Positions 12,445 through 22,803 of a stretch of 64,000 nucleotides of DNA are shown one piece after another; position 1 is the stretch's first letter, and the number at the start of each line of letters is the position of its first letter. The stretch is from positions 7,068,001-7,132,000 of the forward strand of contig JAPMAC010000207.1 in assembly GCA_028671895.1 (NCBI GenBank), read 5' to 3'. The notes under the pieces were generated by a model, which saw only the letters and a list, made by a program, of their open reading frames with translations, was not told the origin of the DNA and ran no database searches. Source of the DNA: Oenanthe sinensis. Its lineage: Eukaryota; Streptophyta; Magnoliopsida; Apiales; Apiaceae. Position numbers and translations under genes: made by a program.

Positions 12445-12656
12445 ATTAACACTGTAACAAAAGCCAAGGTGCTAAGTTACCAATAGTGTTAATGGGAATT
12501 GTTGAACTTTTATTGGTTCTTTTCGCGATACCTTGAAATGATGTCTTAGCGATTCTTAAATGAAGAGAACACTGTAGTTGATGCAATCGTGCTAAGTTAC
12601 TGATAGTGTCATTCCAAAATTGTGAACTTGAATTGTTTGTACCGCGATAACTCAAA
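12445..12656. repeat. Degenerate tandem duplication, about 115-bp units
   Basis: Two blocks share the order AACACTGTA..., GTGCTAAGTTAC..., ATAGTGT..., TTGTGAACTT/TTGTTGAACTT, and CGCGATA. The left block starts near 12449 and the right one near 12567. Diverged and non-coding. Confidence 0.55.
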
Positions 12657-12720
12657 TTACATACTTATTGTGAGTACCTTCTTGCATTGTAAACTCTGAT
12701 TCATTTATTATCGAGATATA

Positions 12721-14141
12721 TGATTAGTGCATAATTTTACATATTTTAATGCCTATTTTATTGCTTGCCTTTATATTTTATTTGTTAATTTATTGCATTT
12801 TTCTTATTTTACAGATAAATAGAATAAATAATTAAAAGAGAAGGAATGGGTTAGAAAAGGCAAAAATGGAAGAAAATGAAGCCAACAAAGTAAAGAGGAG
12901 AAAAAGACAAAAGAACAAGTTGGTGGATGGAATCAAAAATCAATGGTGTAGATTTTACCAACAAACACCACATTTGAATGGTGGGGATTGACCCAATACC
13001 ACCCAGAATCCTAATCCTAGCCTATAAATACATCTCATTCTCTCATTGTAATCATCTCTAGTTTTACCCTAGTTTTAGTAGTAGCCTCTCTTTTAATTTT
13101 CTAAATCTAGCTTTTAGCTCTCTCAAATATTGTAAACACTTTTCATATTAATGCAAGTCTTTATTTTCTTTTATGCTAGTCTCCATCTTCATCTTTTATG
13201 AGTTTTAGTTTCTTTTATGTTAGTCTCCATCTTATCTTTTTTAAATTTATGGCTATGATATCTTTCTAAGTACCACAAGTTGTATACTTGGGAAATGAAA
13301 GGAGCCCTTTTAGATTAATATTCTAAATCTAGTTTACTTTATCTCTCTACTTTACTCCTTAGTTTTATTTTTTATTATCTTGTCATAAGCCCTTTAAATC
13401 TCTATTTTAAATGTGAGTTCAATAATTTAGATCTCTAAATTTATTATTATTTTTTTATTCTAGATTATAGATCTAATTTTGGTTGTTGGGTTTGATATTT
13501 ACTTGTAGTTGTTTAAATATTTTAGATAAAGATTTTATTATTAGTAGTGTTAAAACTTAGCTCTTTAAAATTTATATCTACTTTCATATGTTACTTGTCT
13601 CATTCATCTTTATGACTATGACCTATTTCAATTCCATCAAGTAAAAAATAAAATACTTGAGAATTGAAAGGAGCCCTTTTAGTTTGATGTTCTTAGATCC
13701 ACTTTTTTATATTTTATAGTTGAACCCCTTTTAAATTACAATTTTATTAGTGGATTTGACTTGTTAATATTTTATATTTACATTTATTGTTTAGTTGTTG
13801 AATGGAGCTTGTAGAACTAGTTTTTCGTGTTTGTTAGTTTTAAAATGTTAGTTTTAATTTTATTATCTTATTTGTTTTACATATTTTCACAATTCTCTTT
13901 TATGACCTAGCAACTCAAATTACATTTCGGTACCATGCTTCGTAGTAGTGTTATAGTTTAATTTTTAGTTTTTGTAAATACATAAAAGAAAATTTCTCAA
14001 ACTAAAATTAATTGGTTTAATTCGCCTAAATTAAATTTTAAGTATTTCGAAAAATATTTAGTATCTATGGAACGAATCTCAAATATTAAAATGAAAGAAA
14101 TTGTGCACTTACAATTTAAAATCTCTATTTTTAGCACATCA
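12721..14141 (+). repeat. 5' LTR of the Athila-type element
   Basis: The LTR starts TGATTAGTGCATAATTTTAC and ends TTAGCACATCA (TG...CA), 1421 bp. Its first 270 bases recur at 34012-34280 after a polypurine tract, which fixes the start. Its end is fixed by the primer-binding site a few bases later. It is AT-rich and non-coding, with an internal near-repeat of a GAAAGGAGCCCTTTTAG phrase at about 13297 and 13665. Confidence 0.85.
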
Positions 14142-14147
14142 AGTTTT

Positions 14148-14165
14148 TGGCGTCACTGCCGAGGA
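14148..14165 (+). other. Primer-binding site, tRNA-Asp-like
   Basis: TGGCGTCACTGCCGAGGA lies six bases after the LTR end. It is a mutated version of the TGGCGCCGTTGCCGGGGA site used by Athila and Tat elements, where minus-strand synthesis is primed by tRNA-Asp. Three differences from that form fit the age of the copy. Confidence 0.75.
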
Positions 14166-14595
14166 CTATAATTATTTTTCGCACCTTAATTTTTAATTTT
14201 TTAAATTAATTTTACTTGCTCTCTTTGTTTGTTTTTTCAGAAAATTAGAGATTCGGAAAGCTCGTTGGAACGCGAAAATTGCCAAGTCTTGAAGTAAATT
14301 TTGGAAAGCATTTTTTTGGTAACCCATATCTCCCTATTTTTATCTTTTTATCACGTAGTTATAAAAAAAAAATCCAAAAAAAAATTAGTTAGTTAAATAC
14401 ACACCTGTTGCATCATGCATTTAATCACTTAGGAGCAAGGTCTAGTTCATTTTAGGGAACCCTAGATTTAAATTTTTTTCTTTCAATTTTTCACCTTTTC
14501 TTTTGAGTATTTAAATTCTTGTACTTATTTGCTACGTGTTTATGCGAACTGCTTAGGCTAGGAACGAATCATCTAGATTAGTAAGACCAATTGAG

Positions 14596-16270
14596 TTGCC
14601 TTCTTCTTCAGATTCTGAACCCGTAGAAGTTAGTAAAATCGTAGTAAACATGGTTGTTTCTCTTAGAGATCGCTGTTACCCCGCTCATTCTGCCCAACCC
14701 TCGTATATTACCTTACTACCGGTTAATGGTAATAATTTCGAGATTAAGTCTCACCACATTTGCATGTTACTAAAGTTTACCGGGAGTGAGAGCGAGGATC
14801 CATATCTTTTTATTCACGAATTTGAGGAGGTTTGTTCCTTACAAAAACTCCAACAATTAACTGAGAACTCCATTAGGGTTAGACTAATCAACTTCGCTTT
14901 AAAAGAAAATGCTAAAAAATGGTTGTATAGTCTACCGGTCAACTTTATTTCAACGTGGGAGGGATTTGTGGTAATTTTTCTCTAAAAATATTTTCCAAAT
15001 CACAAGACCACAAAAATCACAAATGAGATAAACCAATTTTATCAAAAAGAAAATGAGTCATTTTGGAAAATATTTTGACCGTTTTAAAAATCTTTTGTTC
15101 CAATGTCCCCACCACGGAATAGAAAAATGGAGACTCTGTAAGATTGTCTATGAAGCCTTAGATAATCCTACCACCGCTTTGTTAGAGTTTATGTGTCAAG
15201 GTAAATTCATGGAAAAAGATGAAGATCAGGGTTGGAAATTTTTCGAGGAACTAGCAGAAAAGACAATGTTGTGGGAGTCCACTAGAGAGCCTGTTAAATC
15301 TAATGAGTCACCTAGTTCATCATCTAGGGGTTTACATTCTGTTGGTAACTCAATTGCAACCGAAGCTAAGTTAGCTACTCTCACTAGAAGACTCGAAACT
15401 TTAGAAACCATCGGATCCCAATCACAAGTGTCTATGTGTGCGAACTATAATTCTCCGAATCAAGCACTTCAAAATTTTCAAGAGTTGGAGCAGGTGAATT
15501 CTATGTTTCAATCAAGACCTAGAAATGACCCGTTTTCACAAACTTACAACCCCGGGTGGAGAAATCACCCGAACTTTTCATGGAACTAAAGTCAAGACTA
15601 TCAACCGTCTCAACCCAACTTTCAAAAGCCCAATTCTAGCTCTTACCCAAATCAAAGTCTTGGTCCTTATCCAAACTCAACTCAAACACCTTTGAACCCA
15701 CCCGGTTTTAATGATTCAAATAAGAGACTTAGTTCCTTAGAGAAGAGTATTGAGGCGTTTTTGAAATCACAAACGAATTTGACTCAGTCCCAACAAACCT
15801 TCATGCAAACCATGACCCAAGATAGGTAAATCTTAAATTCCAATTCTCAAGCCATCTCTAAGTTAGAGGTTCAGATGAGTCATTTGCTAGCATGATTTGT
15901 GAGCGGAAGAAGAACCGGTTTCCTAGTCAACCTGAGGTGAATCCTAAGTTTCCCATGAACCAAAGACCTCATGACAATGTGAATGCAGTTATTTCCTTAA
16001 GGTATGGCAAGCAAGTTGATAACCAAGTGGGTGATAAGTCTCGTGAGGATGTGGAATCGACTCCTGAACCAAGTCATCCTTTTCCCGGTCCAAGTGGAGA
16101 AAAATCCAAGAATTCGAAAAGTCAAGGATCCACAAGTGAACCGATCAATAAACTTTCTTCTGAAAAACCGAGTGAAAGAGTCTATAAACCCAAAGCCCCT
16201 TATCCCCAAAGACTTATTTCATCTAAGCAAACAAACCAATTAGACAAGATTTTGGAAGTCTTTAAGTAAG
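14596..16270 (+). pseudogene. Athila gag, broken
   Basis: Open pieces at 14596-14985, 15053-15589 and 15892-16269 are separated by stops and frameshifts. The first carries the retrotransposon gag region, with motifs such as EDPYLFIHEFEEVC and ALKENAKKWLYSLP, which fits capsid of Athila/Tat-type gypsy elements. The second continues it (FGKYFDRFKNLLFQCPHHG) and runs into a low-complexity Ser/Gln/Pro tail. No zinc knuckle is visible, which is normal for this lineage. It follows the leader after the primer site and precedes protease in the usual order. Not functional as it stands. Confidence 0.8.
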
Positions 16271-16338
16271 TCAAGATAAACATTCTTCTCTTAGATGCCA
16301 TCCAATAAATTTTTTCTTATGTTAAGTGTCTAAAGGAG

Positions 16339-19300
16339 TTGTGTACTCATAAGCACATAAATAATGTCCCGAAGAAAGCCTTTTTGACATCACACGTTAG
16401 TTTGATCCTTTCAAATCAAATTCATGTAAAATATAAGGACCCTGGTTGTCCTATTATTTTGTGTGTCTTAGGCGATACCTTCATCGATAAAGCTTTGCTT
16501 GACTTAAGAGCTTGCGTGAACCTTCTTCCATTTTCTGTCTATCAGACCCTAAGTTTAGGAGAACTTCAAAAGACAAATGTTACACTTCAATTAACGGATC
16601 GTTCTGTCAAAATTCCAAGGGGAGTTGTTGAAGATGTGTTAATTAAAGTAGGTGACTTTGTCTTTCCTATTGATTTCGTGGTCTTAGAAACCGAACCAGT
16701 CAAGAACCCTAAGAACCAAATTCCTATCATTTTAGGAAGACCTTTTCTAGCCACTTCTAATGCCTTGATTAATTGCAGGAATGGATTAATGAAACTAACA
16801 TTTGGGAATATGACCATAGACTTAAATATTTTTCATGTTGGAAAACAATCCAATGATTTTGATCAACCGATGGGAGTCAATTTAATTGATGAAATAGTTG
16901 ATCAAGATCTCATGACTCCTAGTGATGCTTTTGAATTTTGTTTAAAATACTTTGGTCAGGATTGGGATATTTCCAATTACACAAATGAGGTCAACCAAAT
17001 GATAGAGTCCACAATTTCCACAACTAATCAGGAGATCACGCCAAGCCCTCTTTTCGAAGCTAATGAACTCGTTGAGTCAGGCCCGTCAGAATTAGAACTC
17101 AAATCTCTTCCCGACACTCTTAAATATGCCTTTCTAGGACCTAACAATTCTATTCCGGTTATAACTGCCTCTAATTTGACCGAGTCACAAGAGAAAGAGC
17201 TTTTAAGTGTGCTTAGAAAACATAAAGAAGCAATAGGGTGGAGTATCTCGATATCAAAGGAATTAGTTCGGCTATTGTCTAATATATGATTCACTTAGTT
17301 GTTGATGTTAAGCCTGTTAGGGAACCTCAAAAGAGATTGAACCCTGCAATGATGGAAGTTGTTAAGAAAGAAATCCTTAAATGTCTCGATAATGGGATAA
17401 TATATCCCATTTCTGATAGTTCTTGGGTCAGTCCCGTTCATGTAGTGCCTAAAAAGTCAGGTATTACCATAGTAACCAACGAAAATGATGAGCAATTTCG
17501 TACTCTATTCAGTGAGGTTGGAGAATGTTCATAGATTTTAGGAAGCTCAATGTCGCCACTAGAAAATACCACTTTCCTTTACCCTTCATGGACCAAATGT
17601 TAGAAAGATTAGCGGGTCATTCTTACTATTTCTTTCTAGACGGTTATTCTAGGTATTTCCAAATCCCCATTGCTCCCGAGGACCAAGAAAAGACCACGTT
17701 CACTTCCCCTTTCGGAACCTTCGCTTATCGTCGGTTAGCTTTTGGCCTAACTACTGACCCTTCTAACTTTTAAGGTGCAAGATTAGCATCTTTTCTGACA
17801 CGATAGGAGACTTTCTAGATGCCTTTATAGATGACTTTTCCATCTTTGGTTCTTCTTTTCATCAGTGTCTACACCATCTCGACTTAGTCTTAAAAAGGTG
17901 TAAGGAAATCGATCTCGTTCTTAATTGGGAAAAATGTCATTTCATGATTAAGGAAGGAATTGTTCTTGGTCACAAAATTTCTGAAAAGGGAATCGAAGTT
18001 GATAAGGCCAAAGTCGAACTTATTGCTAATTTCCCTCCACTAAAATCTGTCAAAGAAATTCGCTCCTTTTTAGGACATGCCGGTTTCTATCGATGTTTCA
18101 TTAAGGATTTTAGTAAGAAGGCTAGACCTTTGACCAACCTTCTTTCTAAGGAGGTCAAATTCGAGTTTACTAGTGAGTGTTTTCAATCTTTTGACCATCT
18201 TAAGAAAGAATTGACTTCAGCCCCGATCATCAAATCTCCCGATTGGAATCAACCTTTTGAATTAATGTGTGACACTTCGGATTATGTGGTAGGGGCGGTG
18301 TTAGGTCAACGAATAGATAAGGTACCTCATGTCATTTACTATGCTAGTAAGACCTTAAATGATACTTAGCTTAATTACTCCGCAACTGAAAAAGAGCTCT
18401 TAGCAGTAGTCTTCGCCCTTAAGAAGTTTTGGTCATATCTTATCGGTTCCAAAATCATTGTTTACACCAATCACGCAGCCCTTAGATACCTTTTCTCCAA
18501 AAAAGACTCAAAGGCCCGATTGATTAGGTGGGTGTTGTTGATTTAGGAATTTGACCTAGAAATTAGGGATAAGAAGGGTTCAAAAAATGTAGTTGTCGAT
18601 CATCTCTCGCGATAAGTAATGGATTCCACTATTGATTTACCCTTAAATGAATCTCTTCCTGATGAACACCTTCTTTCGATTTCTACTCCTCCTTGGTTCG
18701 CCGATATTGTCAATTACCTTGCCACCGGTGAAATTCCTTCCAATTGATCTAAGCAAGATAAATTAAAATTTTTCTCTCAAGTCAAACACTTCTTTTGGGA
18801 TGACCCTTATCTTTTTAAACATTGCCCATACCAGATCAGTAGGAGATGTATTCCGAACCATGAGGTTAGGATCGTACTCTCCTCTTGTCATGACCAAGCT
18901 TGTGGAGGTCATTTTAGTGCTAAGAAAACAGCCGCAAAGATACTTCAGTGTGGTTTCTATTGGCCTAGTTTGTTTAAGGATGCCGCTGAATTCTCTTCCG
19001 CTTATAGTAGGTGTCAACATTTAGGAAAGATCACTAGAAGAAATATGATGCGAATGAATCCAATCCTTGTCATTGAGATTTTTGATGTTTGAGGACAAGA
19101 TTTTATGGGCTCCTTTCCTAATTCGTTTGGTAATCTCTACATTCTCTTAGCGGTTGATTACTTGTCTAAGTGGGTTGAAGCCATACCAACTAAGACTAAT
19201 GATAACAAGGTCGTCCTTCAATTCTTAAAAGAGAATATCTTTTCTCGATTTGGCACACCTAGAGCTATCATTAGTGACCAAGGCAAGCACTTTAAAAATC

Positions 19301-19938
19301 ATCAATTTGAATCTCTCTTAAAAAAGTATTCCATCACCCATAAATTGGCTACCCCTTATCATCCTCAGACTAGTGGTCAAGTTGAAGTCTCTAATAAGAA
19401 AATCAAACAAATTTTAGAAGAGACTGTCAACTCGAATAGGAAAGATTGGTCCATTAAGTTGATAGATGCATTATGAGCCTATCAGACTGCTTTTAAGACG
19501 ATCTTGGGTATGTCTCCCAACAGACTTATATTTGGTAAAGCGTGTAATCTCTCTTTTGAACTTGAACATAGGTCCATGTGGGCCATTAGAGAGTTAAACT
19601 TTGATTTATCCACTGTTGGTAGTCATCGGAAGTTGCAATTGTCTGAGTAAGAGGAAATGAGGATGATGCCTATGAAAATGCTAAAATCTATAAAGAAATA
19701 ACTAAAGTGTTTCATGATAAATCTATTTTGAGAAAATCCTTTTCTCCCCGTCAAAAAGTTCTTTTATATAATTCTAGGCTACATCTCTTTCTTGGAAAGT
19801 TGAGATCTAGGTGGGAAGGACCATGCATTATTAAAATAGTTTTTCCTCACTGTGCTATTGAAATTGAAAATTCTAAAAATGGTGACATATTTAAAGTTAA
19901 TGGACAAAGGCTCAAACCATTTTGTAGAATTGCCGATT
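16339..19938 (+). pseudogene. Athila pol, broken: protease, RT, RNase H, integrase
   Basis: Domain order is normal for Ty3/gypsy. Protease (about 16420-16760) has LLDLRACVNLLP where the family has a D-L-G-A active site, so the catalytic loop is altered. RT begins at about 17286 (YPISDSSWVSPVHVVPKKSG). It has a frameshift and small loss near 17490-17525, a stop at 17771, and FIDD at 17824-17835 as the catalytic box. RNase H has MCDTSD near 18266 and ends near 18600. The integrase zinc finger region (about 18870-19030) has lost one cysteine of its last pair. The core (DFMG, VDYLSKWVEA, SDQGKHF, QVEVSNKK) is open from 19105 to 19476, where a TGA falls. Several further stops. This is one old, dead copy. 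Confidence 0.85.
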
Positions 19939-19940
19939 GA

Positions 19941-20961
19941 TCTCGAGGAAGAGGTCATACACCTTGTCGATCTCTGAATAAAGTAAGTTTTCAGAATAAA
20001 CTAGTTTTGCTTCTCCGTCATCTCATGTCAGGTATTATCTCTTCATGTTATTTTATCATATCTCTCTCATTTTCATACATTCAGGAAAATGCATGATTTA
20101 GGTATGGGGGAGGGTGCTAGTAATGTTAAAATTTTAAAAAAATACCAAAAAAATAGAAAATTGAAAATCCAAAAATAGAAATATTAGGTTGGGTTGTCCT
20201 ATCCTCTATTTGAACTTTAGGACTAGTTGGTGCTAACATTTGTTTTCAAAAATTATATATATAATGCCTTTTAGATAATTTGAACTTAGTCGAGTAAGGT
20301 TTTCTATATGAAACTTGTGTCGAACGATTTTTACATCAAATTTCAAGACATCACATATGCACAAGACCTTTGTTGGAAAGATTGTATAGGGATGTTATTC
20401 GATACCTGAGAGAGAACCCACATGTTAGAATAATGTCGAAATAAATTTTTGTGAAAAATAAATATATAGCAAAAAAAAAAGAATAAACTCCTTCAATACC
20501 CAATATTCCTCAAAATAAATAGACGAGATGATGGGCACAAGTAGAATTGACTAGTCTTATTGTGTGGCCTTTGTTACTCGAGTAATTAAGTCCGTTGGGG
20601 TGTTTCAAAACCTAGTGCCCTAAGACCAACTGGTTTGTAAGTCACAGACCTAAAGCTCGCTACATGGGTAACATAGAAAGCCTAAAAAAATAGATACAAT
20701 ACAGTTGATTAAAAAAAATAAAAACAAAAAAACAAAAAAGGGGTTATGTATATGAATTTGTGATATTTGACTAGATACTTGTTTTAATAGAGATTGAGTC
20801 AGTTCAATATTGGTTGAAAAAGAGAAAATATTCTTATGTAGTTCATCTATCAGAGGCCTTAAATTCACTACACACCTTGAGATTTTTTGTAAACATTTAG
20901 ATTCGACACTAATACATTGAAGTTACCTACAATTCGACTATTATTAGAAAAGTCTGCTAAG
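19941..20961 (+). other. Athila 3' non-coding region up to the A insertion
   Basis: AT-rich, with no recognisable domain. A purine-rich GGTATGGGGGAGGGTG at about 20101 resembles an internal polypurine tract. The segment continues beyond element A at 33720, where the target duplication CTAAG resumes it. Confidence 0.6.
20957..20961. repeat. Target-site duplication of element A, left copy
   Basis: CTAAG directly before the LTR start at 20962; the same five bases follow the right LTR at 33720-33724. Confidence 0.9.
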
Positions 20962-21313
20962 TGTTATTCCTTAGAACAATGTCAATATTTGTAGAAGGGG
21001 GGGGGTTGAATACAAATATTAAAACTTTTTGTGTGTTCTAATATTTGTTCTTGATGATCGAAAGAATAAGAGAATAAGTTCGAACAAATTAATGCTGAAA
21101 AATAAAACTGAACAAAGAGATTTAAAATTATTGATGGATTGGTTTTTCCATCAATATATATTTTTACTCAATGCTCCTAGGTTAGAAGAAACCTAGCTGC
21201 GTTTACAAGATTAGAAAACAAATCAACTGTTCTTACAAATGTGCTCTCAAGCTTGAACAGTTGATTAAGAAATATGTCTAACTTGTGTGTTTTCTAATAA
21301 TGCTTCCACACTT

Positions 21314-21322
21314 GTTTATATC
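21314..21322 (-). promoter_or_regulatory. TATA-like box in the A LTR
   Basis: GATATAAAC on the minus strand, with the dense motif array 220-830 bases upstream of it in element sense. Placement as core promoter is inferred from this layout, which D and C share. Confidence 0.4.
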
Positions 21323-21539
21323 ACACAAGTATGTTTTTACAATTCCTAGAAAGAATAAAAACATTTAATCTATTCTAGAATTGCTTTTTATCTGTCTTTT
21401 CTGTCTGCCTTTTTCTATCTTTAGAAAGTTTTTACGGCTTTGGAAAAGACAGTTTCTTTTTGAGTCTTCACAGTCTGTGCAGACTGTCTTCCATAGGTGT
21501 GCTTTTGTCTGTCAACTTGTCCACTTGCGTTGTCACAAT

Positions 21540-22140
21540 CAACTGATATTTTATTGTTAAGCATATCGATCGATCCTTCCTTGTATTCATCAACTGATAT
21601 TCTTCTTCGATTGATAAATGATGACTTATCAGTTGATGACTTCTCGATCGATAAATGATGACTTCTCGATCGGTATATGATGACTTCTCGATAGTTATAT
21701 GATGACTTCTCGATTGGTGACTTATCGATCGATAGATGATGACTTCTCGATTGATGACTTATCGATCGATAGATTAATCGATGGGTCTTCATATCAGTTG
21801 ATGGTCTTCAACCTTTGACTTGACTTTACATCAATTGATCCTCTATCCGTTGATGCCTCCATATCAGTTGATCATACTTCATTTGTACAATTTCCATGTC
21901 TTCAAATAATTACAATTTGACAGCCTAAAATATACATCAGTTGATAACCAACATCAATCGACTCCAGTATCAGTCGATAGAAAATTATCAGTCGACTTAA
22001 AGCCATATCAATTGAGATAGACTAAGTACACCTATGCTACAATCCAAATTATCAGTTGATTCAAATAAACACTTCAACTGATAAATGGTTTCCTGATCAA
22101 TTGATATTTATAACTTTCATATCAATTGATCAGTTACAAC
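21540..22140. repeat. Array of near-palindromic ATCAATTGAT-like sites in the A LTR
   Basis: About 25 sites of the form (T)ATC-(A/G)(A/G)(T/C)(T/C)-GAT(A), such as ATCAATTGAT, ATCAGTTGAT, ATCGATCGAT and ATCGATTGAT, at irregular spacing. Within it, units containing GATGACTTCTCGAT repeat about every 20 bases at 21620-21760. The right LTR carries the same array at about 33056-33657. Confidence 0.85.
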
Positions 22141-22202
22141 AAATAAAATTTCTATGATTCTAAGATTAATGTTATCATCAAATCTCATGTAGATTCCTAA
22201 CA

Positions 22203-22217
22203 ATCTCCCCCTATTTG
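22203..22217 (-). other. Polypurine tract of element A
   Basis: Minus strand AAATAGGGGGAGAT directly before the LTR start TGTTAGG. This is the plus-strand primer typical of Sireviruses. Confidence 0.85.
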
Positions 22218-22284
22218 TGTCTGTGTTATTAACAGGCATAAATCTACTTGATGATAACAAAAACCCTTAAAAATATAATTACAT

Positions 22285-22803
22285 TTAGATAGAATCAAGA
22301 AACTTAATTGGCACATTAATTTTGGAAGTACCAGATTGATAGATAACTCCTGCAAGCAGCTTCATTATCACCTTCAATGAATAGATTGTTTTCACTCCAT
22401 TTTTATACTCCAACCTCATTGATTCTTCATGGTTAGAGGTTGCAGGGTGAGTCCTTACTCCAATTAATCCTTTTTCATTGATTACTGGTATTCCCTTCAA
22501 ATCATAACCTTCAATTGTGACCTCCTCCTTGATTTCTTCTTGTTGACCCTAGAGGTTTTCCTGAACCACTATTTCTTGAGTAGAACTTGACCTTTTCTTG
22601 GCCAAAGAAACTTTTCTCCTTTTTCTCAAAGGTTGCTCTGCCTGTAGCTCTTCTTCCAAATGCCATTGCATTTCCATCTGTCTAGCAATCTCTTCATTCT
22701 CCCTTTCTCTCCTTGAGGCATCTGAGATTCCTGTAGTGATGGCTCCTTGAAGTAGCTTTTGACTTACTGGTTCAGTCTCTTTCTTCTTCTCTTCTTCAAT
22801 CAC
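22285..22803 (-). pseudogene. Broken C-terminal continuation of the element A third frame
   Basis: After the long frame stops at 22803, a coding-like sequence continues in another frame. An 84-codon Glu/Lys/Arg-rich, coiled-coil-like piece (ending at 22549) is followed by a 71-codon piece (22500-22285). The last piece has a GVRT...EYKNGVKTIYSL run comparable to the AEYEDGSRSSF region near 58560 of element D, so the ancestral protein probably extended to here. I cannot tell whether the frame change is damage or an alternative end. Confidence 0.55.

Larger units (their letters stand above)
6756..12720 (+). repeat. Probable 3' LTR of the chromovirus, interrupted by a solo LTR; right end uncertain
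   Basis: The segment begins TGTAATAACCC right after the polypurine tract. Subtracting the 1.57-kb solo LTR at 7423-8991 leaves about 4.4 kb, long but possible for this lineage. It is non-coding. It holds a C-rich run at about 9032-9048, purine-rich leader-like text after it, AT minisatellite at 11400-11680, a 35-bp tandem repeat at 12184-12288 and a degenerate tandem repeat at 12445-12656. I could not identify the LTR terminus; the Athila LTR starts at 12721. Part of the right half may belong to something else. Confidence 0.45.
20962..22202 (-). repeat. 3' LTR of element A (1241 bp)
   Basis: On the minus strand it starts TGTTAGGAATCTACATGAG and ends AAGGAATAACA. It contains about 25 ATCAATTGAT-like sites between 21540 and 22140, upstream of a TATA-like box. 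Nine Gs at 20997-21005 are read as a C-run near the LTR end. Confidence 0.93.

Noticed and set aside
21421..21792. 123-codon open frame in the A LTR (and its twin at 32938-33309)
   Set aside because: It lies in U3 and is made by the motif array; its Ser/His/Arg-rich translation is a by-product. Both copies being open only reflects LTR identity.
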